Shown here: in pieces, positions 1-9,354 of the stretch
How positions within the stretch are numbered: position 1 is the first letter of the stretch
Layout: the number at the start of each line of letters is the position of its first letter
DNA from: Polynucleobacter sp. 78F-HAINBA
GTDB lineage: Bacteria; Pseudomonadota; Gammaproteobacteria; Burkholderiales; Burkholderiaceae
Assembly: GCF_018882325.1 (NCBI RefSeq)
Contig: NZ_JACVOQ010000005.1
Span: 62,001 to 126,000 of the forward strand
DNA length: 64,000 bases
Reading direction: 5' to 3'
Notes under the pieces: model-generated
What the model was told of the DNA's origin: nothing
Database searches by the model: none
What the model saw: only the letters and a program-made list of their open reading frames with translations
Made by a program: the position numbers and the translations under genes

Positions 1-324
1 ATCAAGCCATTAACTTTTGGTTTGAACTGCGCCTTAGGTGCTGCACTAATGCGTCCTTATATTGCTGAGCTTGCTCGCATTTGCGATGCCGCTGTATCTT
101 GCTATCCCAATGCCGGCTTGCCCAACCCAATGAGTGATACCGGCTTTGATGAAACACCAGAAATTACATCCAGCCTTGTCGATGGCTTTGCAAAAGATGG
201 CTTAGTCAATCTCGTAGGTGGTTGCTGTGGAACGACGCCGGACCATATTCGTGCCATTGCTAATGCGGTTGCTAAGCGCAAGCCACGTGCCTTCTATCGC
301 GAGAGCGCAGAGGTGTCGGCATGA
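1..324 (+). CDS. metH1: Methionine synthase, homocysteine-binding subunit (3' end, partial)
   Basis: The reading frame is open from base 1, so the start lies outside the window; about 107 codons are visible. They match the end of the homocysteine S-methyltransferase domain of cobalamin-dependent methionine synthase. The zinc-ligand motif [11 protein letters not shown] supplies two of the three Cys ligands that hold and activate homocysteine. The gene stops after this domain, and the remaining MetH domains are in the next gene, which starts inside this stop region (ATGA overlap, 4 bases). Many Burkholderiales split MetH this way, so this is a family trait, not a frameshift. Identity is firm; only the length is unknown. 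Confidence 0.93.
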   Translation: MKPLTFGLNCALGAALMRPYIAELARICDAAVSCYPNAGLPNPMSDTGFDETPEITSSLVDGFAKDGLVNLVGGCCGTTPDHIRAIANAVAKRKPRAFYRESAEVSA

Positions 325-3068
325 ATAAGACTACGAAGGTAATGCCGCCAATGAAGCTCTCGGGCTTAGAGCCTTTTAATGTTACAGCCGATGTTGGCTT
401 TGTGAATATTGGTGAGCGTACTAACGTCACAGGCTCCAAAGCATTTGCACGCATGATTTTGAATAATCAATTTGATGAAGCCTTGGTAGTTGCAAGACAG
501 CAAGTTGAGAATGGTGCTCAAGTCATTGATATCAATATGGATGAGGCGATGTTGGATTCGGAAGCGGCGATGACGCGCTTCTTGAATTTGATTGCTTCAG
601 AACCAGATATTGCTCGTGTACCAATCATGATCGACTCTTCTAAATGGAGTGTGATTGAGGCGGGTCTGAAATGTATTCAAGGCAAGCCGATTGTTAACTC
701 AATTTCTCTCAAAGAGGGCGAAGAGCCTTTCAGAAAACAAGCGCGTCTAATTCGTCGTTACGGCGCAGCTTCTGTAGTGATGGCATTTGATGAAGTAGGT
801 CAAGCGGATACTTTTAAGCGCAAGACTGAAATTTGTCAGCGCTGCTATCAAATTCTTGTGAATGAGATTGGCTTCCCAGCAGAAGATATTATTTTTGATC
901 CCAATATCTTTGCCATTGCGACTGGTATTGAGGAGCATGACAACTACGCGGTAGATTTCATTAACGCCACCCGTTGGATTAAAGAAAATCTACCGGGCGC
1001 GAAGGTGAGCGGTGGCGTCTCTAATGTGAGCTTCTCTTTCCGCGGTAACGATCGCGTACGTGAAGCCATTCATACCGTGTTCCTGTATCACGCTATTCAA
1101 GCGGGTATGGACATGGGTATTGTCAATGCGGGACAGCTTGGTGTTTATGCAGACTTGGATCCAGAATTACGTGAGCGCGTTGAAGACGTGGTGCTCAATC
1201 GCTTTAAAGAAAAAGACGGTAAGACTCCAACTGAGCGCTTGCTGGATATTGCCGATCAATTTAAGGGCGGTGGCGCCAAGCAAGTAGAGAACTTGGTGTG
1301 GCGTGAAGCACCCGTGCGTGAGCGTTTAACCCATGCTTTGGTGCATGGCATCACTACTTTTATTGAAGAAGATACTGAAGAGCTGCGTGCCCAAATTATG
1401 GGTGCGGGCGGTCGTCCTATCGAGGTTATCGAAGGCCCTCTAATGGATGGCATGAACGTTGTTGGCGACTTGTTTGGCGCTGGCAAGATGTTCTTACCGC
1501 AAGTGGTTAAGAGTGCGCGTGTCATGAAACAAGCGGTAGCGATTTTGATTCCCTATATTGAGGAAGAAAAGCGCCTGCATATTGCTTCTGGAGGCGAAGC
1601 CAAGGCCAAAGGCAAGATTGTGATGGCGACTGTTAAAGGTGACGTGCACGATATTGGTAAAAACATTGTGACAGTAGTGCTGCAATGTAATAACTTTGAA
1701 GTTGCCAATATGGGCGTGATGGTGCCTTGCGCAGAAATTCTGAAACGTGCCAAAGAAGAAAAAGCAGACATTGTTGGGCTATCTGGTTTGATCACTCCAT
1801 CCTTAGAAGAGATGACTTACGTTGCTCAAGAGATGCAGCGTGATGATTATTTCCGTGAGCGTCAAATTCCATTGATGATTGGTGGTGCTACCACTTCTCG
1901 TGTGCATACCGCGGTGAAGATTGCACCTCATTACGATGGCCCTGTGGTCTATGTGCCTGATGCGTCCCGCTCAGTATCCGTTGCATCAAGCTTGCTATCC
2001 GATGAAAGCGCCAAGAAATTTATTCAAGATCTGCGCGATGACTATGTCCGTATTCGTGAGCAGCATGCCAACAAAAAAGCATCACCAACGATCTCTTTAG
2101 AAGCAGCACGTAAGAATCGCGAGCTGATTGATTGGGCTAGTTATGTGCCTGAGAAGCCGAAGTTTATTGGGCGCCGTGTTTTCAAGAATTTTGCTTTAAG
2201 TGACATTGCTAAATACATTGATTGGACACCATTCTTTCAGACCTGGGATTTGGCTGGTAAGTTCCCAGCAATCTTGGATGATGAAGTCGTTGGCGTAGAG
2301 GCTCGCAAAGTATTTGAAGATGGCCAGGCTCTATTAGATAAATTAATCAAAGGTCAGTGGTTGCAGGCTGATGCAGTAGTCGCTTTCTATCCAGCAAGCA
2401 CGATAGGTGATGACATCGTCTTATACAGCGATGAATCGCGTGAGCACCCCTTATTTGTTTGGCACAACTTACGTCAGCAGTCTGAGCGCCCAGTAGTTGA
2501 TGGCGTTCGTCGACCTAATCGTTGCTTGGCAGATTATGTGGCGCCAAAAGATTCTAAGGTGGCTGACTACCTTGGTTGCTTTGCTGTGACGACTGGTCAT
2601 GGTGTTGAGAAAAAAGTTGCCGAGTTTCATGCAAAGCATGATGACTACAGTGCAATCATGTTGCAATCCTTGGCCGATCGTTTGGCAGAAGCATTTGCAG
2701 AGTTGATGCACCATCGCGTTCGTACGGATCTTTGGGGTTACGCAACTGATGAGATTTTGACGAATGATCAAATGATCAATGAGGAATACCGTGGTATCCG
2801 TCCGGCGCCAGGTTATCCAGCTTGTCCTGCACATGAAGTGAAAAAAGATTTATTGCGCGTCATTGGTTCAGAAGATATTGGTATGACCTTGACTGAGTCG
2901 ATGGCTATGAACCCAGCTTCTAGTGTCAGTGGTTTTTACTTGGCACACCCAGATGCGCGTTATTTCAATGTGGGCAAGTTGTCAGCAGACCAGATTGAAG
3001 ATCTTGCTAAGCGCCGTAATGAATCTGTTGAAGACATCCGTCGCCAGCTGGCTAGCTCGATCGACTAA
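321..3068 (+). CDS. metH: Cobalamin-dependent methionine synthase, folate/B12/activation domains
   Basis: 915 residues carrying the remaining MetH modules. An N-terminal pterin-binding domain (about residues 10-290, with [11 protein letters not shown] near the start) is followed by a cap and cobalamin-binding domain with the [10 protein letters not shown] motif; His443 would be the lower cobalt ligand. The C-terminal activation domain contains [13 protein letters not shown], the S-adenosylmethionine-binding signature. It transfers a methyl group from 5-methyl-tetrahydrofolate through cobalamin to homocysteine held by the upstream subunit, in the cytoplasm. The 4-base overlap with that gene implies coupled translation and a fixed stoichiometry. 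It is followed by a convergent gene. Confidence 0.96.
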   Translation: MNKTTKVMPPMKLSGLEPFNVTADVGFVNIGERTNVTGSKAFARMILNNQFDEALVVARQQVENGAQVIDINMDEAMLDSEAAMTRFLNLIASEPDIARVPIMIDSSKWSVIEAGLKCIQGKPIVNSISLKEGEEPFRKQARLIRRYGAASVVMAFDEVGQADTFKRKTEICQRCYQILVNEIGFPAEDIIFDPNIFAIATGIEEHDNYAVDFINATRWIKENLPGAKVSGGVSNVSFSFRGNDRVREAIHTVFLYHAIQAGMDMGIVNAGQLGVYADLDPELRERVEDVVLNRFKEKDGKTPTERLLDIADQFKGGGAKQVENLVWREAPVRERLTHALVHGITTFIEEDTEELRAQIMGAGGRPIEVIEGPLMDGMNVVGDLFGAGKMFLPQVVKSARVMKQAVAILIPYIEEEKRLHIASGGEAKAKGKIVMATVKGDVHDIGKNIVTVVLQCNNFEVANMGVMVPCAEILKRAKEEKADIVGLSGLITPSLEEMTYVAQEMQRDDYFRERQIPLMIGGATTSRVHTAVKIAPHYDGPVVYVPDASRSVSVASSLLSDESAKKFIQDLRDDYVRIREQHANKKASPTISLEAARKNRELIDWASYVPEKPKFIGRRVFKNFALSDIAKYIDWTPFFQTWDLAGKFPAILDDEVVGVEARKVFEDGQALLDKLIKGQWLQADAVVAFYPASTIGDDIVLYSDESREHPLFVWHNLRQQSERPVVDGVRRPNRCLADYVAPKDSKVADYLGCFAVTTGHGVEKKVAEFHAKHDDYSAIMLQSLADRLAEAFAELMHHRVRTDLWGYATDEILTNDQMINEEYRGIRPAPGYPACPAHEVKKDLLRVIGSEDIGMTLTESMAMNPASSVSGFYLAHPDARYFNVGKLSADQIEDLAKRRNESVEDIRRQLASSID

Positions 3069-3089
3069 GAACTTCCTTGATGTGGTGCT

Positions 3090-3407
3090 TTAAACGCCCC
3101 ACATCACTGGTTCATCTTTGGCTTTAGCCTGCTTCATGAGCTCTAGGAAGGGATAGGCGCGCTGCCCCAGCCTGTCGGCCAGCTTCGGTTTCTCAGTATT
3201 TTCTTGATCAGCCGCATTACTTTTAGCTCGCTCTTCCAGGTCTTTCAGAATGGCGGTTTCTAGGGCGATGATGAGGGCTGGCAATTGCTCAACCGTCAAA
3301 ATACCTCTCGGCTCTAATGGGCGGCCCAAAATTTCAAAGATTCGCTGGGTCAGATCAGCCAGCATGATGACGTCAGGACCCGCTTTGGAGCGAAATTGAT
3401 AGATCAT
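3090..3407 (-). CDS. DUF1840 domain-containing protein
   Basis: 105-residue cytoplasmic protein beginning MIYQFRSKAG, the characteristic opening of the DUF1840 family, which is small, mostly proteobacterial and of unknown function. There is no signal peptide or membrane segment; the middle is charged and probably helical. It stands alone, convergent with metH and divergent from argS. The start is set by the family pattern. No Shine-Dalgarno sequence precedes it, but TAAGCT sits exactly six bases before the ATG. A hairpin (3079-3105, arms GATGTGG/CCACATC) covers its stop codon. Confidence 0.8.
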   Translation of the reverse strand: MIYQFRSKAGPDVIMLADLTQRIFEILGRPLEPRGILTVEQLPALIIALETAILKDLEERAKSNAADQENTEKPKLADRLGQRAYPFLELMKQAKAKDEPVMWGV

Positions 3408-3413
3408 TTCGAT

Positions 3414-3419
3414 AGCTTA
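3414..3419 (-). promoter_or_regulatory. Candidate -10 element for a leaderless DUF1840 mRNA
   Basis: TAAGCT, then six bases, then the ATG at 3407. The same hexamer occurs at the same offset before pth (49516-49521). Only T1, A2 and T6 of the consensus are kept, so this is among the weaker members of the set. Confidence 0.4.
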
Positions 3420-3442
3420 CCACCTGATAAACTCACTTATCT

Positions 3443-5170
3443 ATGTTGTTAACTAATAAAAATCGTTTAATTGAAATGCTGAGCGCAGCCCTGCAGGGTT
3501 TGGCTCAGGAGCGTGGTTTGGGCGATGCCCCTGCGCCTCGTTTGGAGCGCCCTAAGGCGGTAGACCACGGAGATGTCGCTTGCAATATTGCCCTCCAGCT
3601 CTCTAAAGCTTGGAAGCTAAATCCTAGGGAGTTGGCACAAGCGTTGGTTGAGCGCCTAGAGCAGCAACCCGGCTATGGCGACCTCATCGCCTCTTGCGAA
3701 ATCGCGGGCCCTGGATTTATCAACTTTCGCCTGAGCAATGCCGCTAAAACTGCGGTGGTACAAGAGGTTCTCACGGCAGGATCCCAGTTTGGTCAGTTAG
3801 CTCCAGAAGCGGCCCCGGTCTCCAGTGCCATGATTGAGTTTGTGTCTGCTAATCCGACTGGACCACTACACGTTGGTCATGGCCGTCAGGCTGCACTCGG
3901 CGATGCCTTGGCAAACTTATTAGCAACGCAGGGCATTAAAGTGCACCGCGAGTTTTATTACAACGATGCTGGAGTCCAGATTGCGAATTTGGCACTCTCT
4001 GTGCAGGCTCGATTAAATGGACTTAAACCAGGTGATGCTGCTTGGCCAGAGAGTGCTTATAACGGTGAATACATTGCAGAGATTGCAACCGCTTTTAAAG
4101 CTTCATCTGAATATAAAGATGAGCTTGAAGCTATCCGTCAATTTGCTGTGGCGTATTTGCGCAATGAACAAGATATCGATTTAAAAACATTTGGCGTCAA
4201 GTTTGATTGCTACTACCTAGAGTCTTCTTTGTATACCGATGGCAGTGTTGCAAAAATTGTTGAAGAGCTGCAGAGCATTGGTAAGACCTATGAGTCTGAG
4301 GGTGCACTTTGGCTCAAGACAACGGATGATGGTGATGATAAAGATCGCGTCATGCGAAAGTCTGATGGTAGCTTTACCTACTTTGTGCCTGATGTTGCTT
4401 ATCACACCAGCAAATGGAATCGTGGCTTTGAAAAAGTGATTAATGTCCAGGGCAGTGATCACCATGGCACGATCGCACGCGTGCGCTCAGGCTTACAAGG
4501 TGTGGCTCAGAAGCGTGGTTGGGATATTCCAAAAACCTATCCTGAGTATGTATTGCATAAGATGGTGACAGTGATGCGCCATGGTGAAGAAGTCAAAATC
4601 TCTAAACGTGCAGGCTCCTATGTGACTGTGCGTGACTTGGTTGAGTGGTCTGGTGGAGTTACGCCAGAGATGACTGCTGATGAGCGCGAGCTTGCGCTGC
4701 AGCGCGGACGCGATGCTGTGCGTTTCTTCCTCATCTCTCGAAAAGCCGATACTGAATTTGTATTTGATGTTGATTTGGCATTGCAGCAAAATGATGAGAA
4801 CCCAGTTTTCTATGTGCAATACGCTCATGCTCGCATTTGCTCAATTTTGACTCAATGGGGCGGACAAGTTTCTGACCTGAAGGGCGCGGACCTTTCTTTG
4901 TTACAAAGCAAAGCTTCCGATCATTTATTGCGCCGCCTAGCTGAATACCCAGAAATGCTTACTGATGCAGCGGCAGACTTGGCGCCACATGCTTTGGCTT
5001 TCTACTTACGTGATTTAGCGGGAGACTTCCATACTTTCTATAACGCAGACCGCGTTTTGGTGGACGACCCTGCATTGAAATTAGCTCGCCTCGCCTTACT
5101 CTCGGCGACTCGTCAAGTGCTTGAAAATGGATTAAAAGTATTGGGTGTATCAGCACCCGCTAAGATGTAA
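3443..5170 (+). CDS. argS: Arginyl-tRNA synthetase
   Basis: 575-residue class I aminoacyl-tRNA synthetase that charges tRNA-Arg. It has the N-terminal Arg-S additional domain, the HIGH-type motif as HVGH (near residue 143) within [13 protein letters not shown], and the KMSKS counterpart KISKRAG near residue 387. A DALR anticodon-binding domain ends the protein. Length matches the family (about 575-590). It is probably first in an operon with the SPOR protein and dsbA downstream. No clear ribosome binding site was seen before the ATG. Confidence 0.97.
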   Translation: MLLTNKNRLIEMLSAALQGLAQERGLGDAPAPRLERPKAVDHGDVACNIALQLSKAWKLNPRELAQALVERLEQQPGYGDLIASCEIAGPGFINFRLSNAAKTAVVQEVLTAGSQFGQLAPEAAPVSSAMIEFVSANPTGPLHVGHGRQAALGDALANLLATQGIKVHREFYYNDAGVQIANLALSVQARLNGLKPGDAAWPESAYNGEYIAEIATAFKASSEYKDELEAIRQFAVAYLRNEQDIDLKTFGVKFDCYYLESSLYTDGSVAKIVEELQSIGKTYESEGALWLKTTDDGDDKDRVMRKSDGSFTYFVPDVAYHTSKWNRGFEKVINVQGSDHHGTIARVRSGLQGVAQKRGWDIPKTYPEYVLHKMVTVMRHGEEVKISKRAGSYVTVRDLVEWSGGVTPEMTADERELALQRGRDAVRFFLISRKADTEFVFDVDLALQQNDENPVFYVQYAHARICSILTQWGGQVSDLKGADLSLLQSKASDHLLRRLAEYPEMLTDAAADLAPHALAFYLRDLAGDFHTFYNADRVLVDDPALKLARLALLSATRQVLENGLKVLGVSAPAKM

Positions 5171-5220
5171 GCTGTAGTACTTGCTAGCGCTTAAGAAGTA
5201 AAAAGAAGGATGGGGACACG

Positions 5221-5835
5221 ATGAAAAAAAACAATCAACACACCAGCTTCGCTCCAAAGACACAGTCTTCGAGCCCCGAGTATGGCGGCACTATTCTTGG
5301 TTTTATCTTAGGGCTTGGAGTTGGCCTGGGGGTTGCTTTTGTGATCGCCTTTTACCTTTCAAAAAATACACCCCAAGAGCGTCCTGGAGTTAGGGCCCCC
5401 AATCTCCCCTTAACCATTAAGTCAGGACCGGCTCCTGCCGAAGGAGAGGCTGCTGCTCCAGCGGAAGCGCTCGACCTGAATAAGCCTTTGCAAGGTAAGT
5501 CTGCTGCACCTGCCGCTAGTGCGCCAGACCCCATTGCTGACTTGGCTAATGGCAAGAAGCCAGTGGATGCGGCTCCAGCCTCTGCTGCAAAATCAGACGC
5601 TATCTATTTCTTACAAGTTGGTGCGTTTAATAAGCGCGCTGATGCGGATGCGCAAAAAGCGAGTTTGGCTATTCAGGGTATTCAGTCTCAATTGAGTGAG
5701 ATCAGTAGTGAAGGCAATACACTCTGGCGTGTTCGCGTTGGACCGTACAACAGTGTTGAAGAAAGCAATCCTGTGCGAGATAAGTTAAATGGCATGGGCA
5801 TTAAACCGAGCGTTATTAAATCTAGCAAATCATGA
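5221..5835 (+). CDS. SPOR domain protein (FtsN-like)
   Basis: 204 residues: a short cytoplasmic N-terminus, one transmembrane helix (about residues 25-48, Gly/Val-rich), a Pro/Ala-rich periplasmic linker (about 50-120), and a C-terminal SPOR domain (about 125-200; YFLQVGAFNKRADA near its start). SPOR domains bind glycan strands stripped of stem peptides at the division septum, so a role in division or envelope remodelling is likely. Betaproteobacterial annotation often calls such proteins FtsN-like. An AAGAAGGATGGGG ribosome binding region lies just upstream. The 3' end overlaps dsbA by 4 bases. Confidence 0.85.
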   Translation: MKKNNQHTSFAPKTQSSSPEYGGTILGFILGLGVGLGVAFVIAFYLSKNTPQERPGVRAPNLPLTIKSGPAPAEGEAAAPAEALDLNKPLQGKSAAPAASAPDPIADLANGKKPVDAAPASAAKSDAIYFLQVGAFNKRADADAQKASLAIQGIQSQLSEISSEGNTLWRVRVGPYNSVEESNPVRDKLNGMGIKPSVIKSSKS

Positions 5836-6494
5836 TTACATTATCTAAGTCTAAGAGAGCCCTTTTATCTGCGACCATTCTTGGCCTGGCCTTTTCTTTT
5901 TCAGGCCTTGCTACTGCGCAAAGTCCTAAGATCGAAGAGGGATTTGATTACCGCATTCTGCCTGTTCCTCAGCCGGTTGAATCTAAGGGCAAGGTAGAGG
6001 TTATCGAGTTCTTTTGGTATGGTTGCCCACATTGCTATGACTTTGAGCCAGAGTTAAATGCTTGGCTTAAGCGCCAACCAAAGGATGTCACATTCCGTAA
6101 GGTGCCGGTTGCCTTCCGTGATGACTTCATGCCACACAGCCAATTGTTCTATGCCTTAGAGGCCATGGGCAAGGGTGAGGCGATGAATGACAAAGTGATG
6201 TACGCCATGCATAAAGAAAATAAGCGCCTCATGACAGAAAATGAGATAGCAGATTGGGTCGCTTCTCAGGGTATTGATCGCAATACTTTCTTGGCTACAT
6301 ACCGTTCATTTGCGGTTGTTTCTAAAGCACGTGCGGCAAGACAGATGGCTGATGCTTACCGCATTGATGGTGTGCCAACTATTGTGATGCAGGGCCGCTA
6401 TGTGACCTCTCCATCAATTGCTGGAACCAAAGCTAAAGCGATTGCAGTGATGGATTACTTGGAGCAAAAAATCCGCAAGGATAAGTACAAGTAA
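5832..6494 (+). CDS. dsbA: Thiol:disulfide interchange protein DsbA
   Basis: 220 residues with a Sec signal peptide (cleavage after ATAQ, about residue 30) and a thioredoxin fold. The active site is Cys65-Pro-His-Cys68, the classic DsbA CPHC, and the cis-proline loop is GVPTIV near residue 178. It introduces disulfide bonds into periplasmic proteins and would be re-oxidised by DsbB, which is not in this window. It overlaps the SPOR gene by 4 bases (ATGA), so the two are translated together. Confidence 0.95.
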   Translation: MITLSKSKRALLSATILGLAFSFSGLATAQSPKIEEGFDYRILPVPQPVESKGKVEVIEFFWYGCPHCYDFEPELNAWLKRQPKDVTFRKVPVAFRDDFMPHSQLFYALEAMGKGEAMNDKVMYAMHKENKRLMTENEIADWVASQGIDRNTFLATYRSFAVVSKARAARQMADAYRIDGVPTIVMQGRYVTSPSIAGTKAKAIAVMDYLEQKIRKDKYK

Positions 6495-6503
6495 TTCAGG
6501 GTC

Positions 6504-7280
6504 TTAGATTTTGACGAAGCGTCTTACTATCCAAAAATAGAGTGGGTAAGGCAGGATTCTGAGGAACTTTAAGAATCCTGAAAACCGCTTAGGGAAGTGA
6601 ATATCAAATTCTCCAGCCTGTAGTCCTGAGAGAATTTCTGTTGCAGCCTCCTCAGCAGTAATGAGTGCTGGCATTTCAAAATCATTCTGTGCAGTCGCTT
6701 CGGTTGCTACAAACCCTGGTGAAATCATGTGCACGCTCACACCCTGCGGTAGCAAGTCGTAGTACAGGGTTTCGCAGAAGTTAATAATTCCTGCTTTGCT
6801 AGGTCCATAGGCCAAGGCTTTTGGCAATCCACTGTATCCAGCTACGCTACCAACGATGGCAATATGACCAGCATGCTCTTTGAGCATATTGGGTAAAACA
6901 ATGCTGACCGCTCTCATGGGGCCAAGTAGGTTTGCATCAATTGTTTTCTGCGCAACTTCAAACTCAAAATTATCGGCGCGTAATGGTGTGTATACGCCCG
7001 ACACAAATAGCAATAGGTCTAAGCCACCCCAGGCTTCAAGGATGGTCTGGTAGGCGGAAATGAGCTGTTCTTGCTGAGTGACATCTAGCGGCAGGACTAA
7101 GGTCTGCCCCAGTGCTGCGGATTGTGCGATGGTATTGAGTTTCTCAGCGCGACGACTAGAAAGAGCAACTCTTGCACCTGCCTTGATAAAGGCTTGTGTA
7201 CAGGCCTCACCAATTCCGCTGGAAGCGCCAATGATCCAAATACGTTGATTTACAAATGAATCAAATCCTTTTTGTTTCAT
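6504..7280 (-). CDS. Short-chain dehydrogenase/reductase
   Basis: 258-residue classical SDR. The nucleotide-binding motif GASSGIG is at residues 18-24; Ser145, Tyr158 and Lys162 (YGPSK) form the catalytic set. Substrate is not evident. It is the last gene of a five-gene operon and overlaps the Cfa-type gene by 4 bases. An SDR is commonly found in the DUF1365/Cfa/FAD-oxidoreductase cluster of other proteobacteria, so it may act on a modified acyl chain or an aldehyde derived from one; that role is inference. The C-terminus is hydrophobic and basic (LPYPLYFWIVRRFV), suggesting membrane association. Confidence 0.88.
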   Translation of the reverse strand: MKQKGFDSFVNQRIWIIGASSGIGEACTQAFIKAGARVALSSRRAEKLNTIAQSAALGQTLVLPLDVTQQEQLISAYQTILEAWGGLDLLLFVSGVYTPLRADNFEFEVAQKTIDANLLGPMRAVSIVLPNMLKEHAGHIAIVGSVAGYSGLPKALAYGPSKAGIINFCETLYYDLLPQGVSVHMISPGFVATEATAQNDFEMPALITAEEAATEILSGLQAGEFDIHFPKRFSGFLKFLRILPYPLYFWIVRRFVKI

Positions 7281-8572
7281 GGGCGCAGGGCATCGTTCGA
7301 GTGGGTAACATCTGAATGTTTGAGGGTGTATTGCACGACATCAATATTCTTTTCGGAGAATCCAGCAGCGCAGTACATAAGATAGAAATTCCACAGTCGA
7401 ATAAAAGCTTCATCAAATCCAAGGCGATAGATTTCTTCAATCTTGTGATTAAAGCTGTCGCGCCATAGGCATAAGGTTTTGGCATAGTCAGCACCAAATG
7501 CAAACTCTGCCTCAACCTCTAAACCCGCATTAGCTGCAGCAGCCTTGAATTTAGAAGGTGAGGGAAGCATACCGCCTGGGAAAACGTATTGCTGAATAAA
7601 GTCGGTGCTATGACGATAGCGATCAAACAAGTCCTCTGCAATCACGATAGTTTGGATGCAGGCTCGGCCACCCGCTTTCAGTCGCTTAGCAACTGTTTGG
7701 AAGTATTCGCCCCAATGGTTCTCGCCAACTGCTTCAAACATTTCAATGGAGGCAATACCATCAAATTGTTCTGCGCAGTCCCGATAGTCCTGAAGGCGTA
7801 CCTCGAATTTCTGTTGATTACCCACCTCTGTATTAACTTTTTGAAGTCTAGTATCTGCAAAGGCTTTTTGCTCTGTGGATAAAGTTAAGCCTGTAACTTG
7901 ATTGCCATTGCGTAAGGCCTCTTCCATAAATCCACCCCAGCCACATCCAATTTCTAGTAGTTGGTCACCCGGTTTAGCGTGGATGGAGTCTAGTATGCGT
8001 TTGATCTTGGCGCGCTGCGCATCCATCAGGGATTGCTTGTCTCCCTCAGAGAACCAGGCGCTTGAATAGCTCATTGACGGATCTAGCCACAGGGTATAGA
8101 ACGCATTGCCTAGGTCATAGTGCGCATGAATATTTTTACGACTTCCAGATTTGGAATTGTCTCTAAACCAATGCTTCAAGCGATACGCTATAGAACCTAA
8201 CCAGCTTCCATAGATTGCTTTTTCTAAAATGTTGCGATTTCGAATGGCTAATTCCAGCAAGGCTTTAAGGTCAGGCGTATTCCATTCGCCTCGAATATAG
8301 CTCTCGGCAAAGCCAATATCGCCATGAGATAAAACTTGCTTAAATACTGACCAGTCTAAAACTTGAATTTCTGCATGCAGTTGGTCTGAGCTATTTCCAA
8401 ACTCCCTTACTTCCTTGTTTGGTAATGTAAGAACCAAATGCCCGCTACGCAATTCCGCTAGGAGACTTAATAAAGTCTGTGTGCTTGCACGGTATTGTTG
8501 TTGCTTAGACTCCCGCTTCTCCGGACGGGAGAATGTGAGTCGAGATAGCAGGGATTGACCGGGGCGATTCAT
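7277..8572 (-). CDS. Cyclopropane-fatty-acyl-phospholipid synthase family methyltransferase
   Basis: 431 residues. The central SAM-dependent methyltransferase domain has motif I LLEIGCGWGGF (near residue 210), preceded by the family's HYDLGNAFY substrate-binding segment and followed by QYVFPGGMLPS. It belongs to the Cfa family, which methylates unsaturated acyl chains in membrane phospholipids. Some members make cyclopropane rings, and paralogues beside DUF1365/FAD-oxidoreductase genes make methyl-branched or furan fatty acids. The neighbourhood favours the second kind, but sequence alone cannot settle the product. It overlaps both neighbours by 4 bases. Confidence 0.9.
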   Translation of the reverse strand: MNRPGQSLLSRLTFSRPEKRESKQQQYRASTQTLLSLLAELRSGHLVLTLPNKEVREFGNSSDQLHAEIQVLDWSVFKQVLSHGDIGFAESYIRGEWNTPDLKALLELAIRNRNILEKAIYGSWLGSIAYRLKHWFRDNSKSGSRKNIHAHYDLGNAFYTLWLDPSMSYSSAWFSEGDKQSLMDAQRAKIKRILDSIHAKPGDQLLEIGCGWGGFMEEALRNGNQVTGLTLSTEQKAFADTRLQKVNTEVGNQQKFEVRLQDYRDCAEQFDGIASIEMFEAVGENHWGEYFQTVAKRLKAGGRACIQTIVIAEDLFDRYRHSTDFIQQYVFPGGMLPSPSKFKAAAANAGLEVEAEFAFGADYAKTLCLWRDSFNHKIEEIYRLGFDEAFIRLWNFYLMYCAAGFSEKNIDVVQYTLKHSDVTHSNDALRP

Positions 8573-9354
8573 CTAGTAATTTCAAGTTCTGGTGGTTTAG
8601 GTTTTGAATAAAAGGGTACTCCTTTTAGCCACAATTTCAATGCCTGCCAGTGAATCCGGCCGATGACACCTAGGCTCATCAGCGGGTACCGCAAGAAGGC
8701 ACGATAGAGGGCGCTTTTACTCAGTGCCTGAGCAAGACCGCTGATACTGGTGTTGATCAATGGGGCTCCATCTTCATGGAGCTCAATTCGGCAAACGATA
8801 TTTCGCTTTGAATGACTATCCTGGGGAAATAAGAAGCGGAAGTGATATTCCCCTCGAACATCACAGAAAGGTGATACGTGGAAGACCTTCTTGCTCACCA
8901 GAGTCTCTCCAGATTGCACGGCTTTTCCAGAGTCATGATGAAGTAAGTAGCAGTGTCGTTCGCCAAAGGTGTTATTCACCTCGGCTAGCACTGCTTGAAC
9001 CTGACCATTGGCTCGGGTACAGATCCAAAAACTGACAGGATTGAAGACATAGCCTAGTACGCGTGGGAAGGTTTGTAGCCAAATCTCGCCATCAATATTC
9101 TGGATGTTGTTTTCTTCAAGAATTGTTTCGATCCAGGACAGGCTATCCTGACTTCCTAGGCCATGGTCTTGATCGAAGAATGAAAACAGTCCAAACCGAT
9201 TGTCTCTAAGACCATGTTTACTGAGTAACGCTGGATCATTCCTACGCGCACGCATTGGAATAGACAAAGTAAATACACCATAGCCAAACGCATTTTTAGC
9301 GGGACGAAAACGCCGATGCTTAACCGCTCCGAAATTAATCGTTGGCAAATTCAT
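8569..9354 (-). CDS. DUF1365 domain-containing protein
   Basis: 261 residues matching DUF1365: NFGAVKHRRFRPAKNAFGY near the N-terminus, then LGYVFNPVSFW and a conserved EVNNTFGERH segment. The biochemical function is not established. The family is almost always encoded between a FAD-dependent oxidoreductase and a Cfa-type methyltransferase, exactly as here. The start codon directly abuts the upstream stop (TAA then ATG), and the 3' end overlaps the Cfa gene by 4 bases. No signal peptide is visible. Confidence 0.88.
   Translation of the reverse strand: MNLPTINFGAVKHRRFRPAKNAFGYGVFTLSIPMRARRNDPALLSKHGLRDNRFGLFSFFDQDHGLGSQDSLSWIETILEENNIQNIDGEIWLQTFPRVLGYVFNPVSFWICTRANGQVQAVLAEVNNTFGERHCYLLHHDSGKAVQSGETLVSKKVFHVSPFCDVRGEYHFRFLFPQDSHSKRNIVCRIELHEDGAPLINTSISGLAQALSKSALYRAFLRYPLMSLGVIGRIHWQALKLWLKGVPFYSKPKPPELEITR

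Noticed and set aside
300-340. A possible frameshift splitting metH
   Set aside because: The first part ends after a complete zinc domain, and the second starts with its own ATG in an ATGA overlap. This is the normal two-gene arrangement in Burkholderiales.
2469-2834. A 121-codon antisense open frame in metH
   Set aside because: It is the shadow of the MetH activation domain, with no start signal and no recognisable domain.
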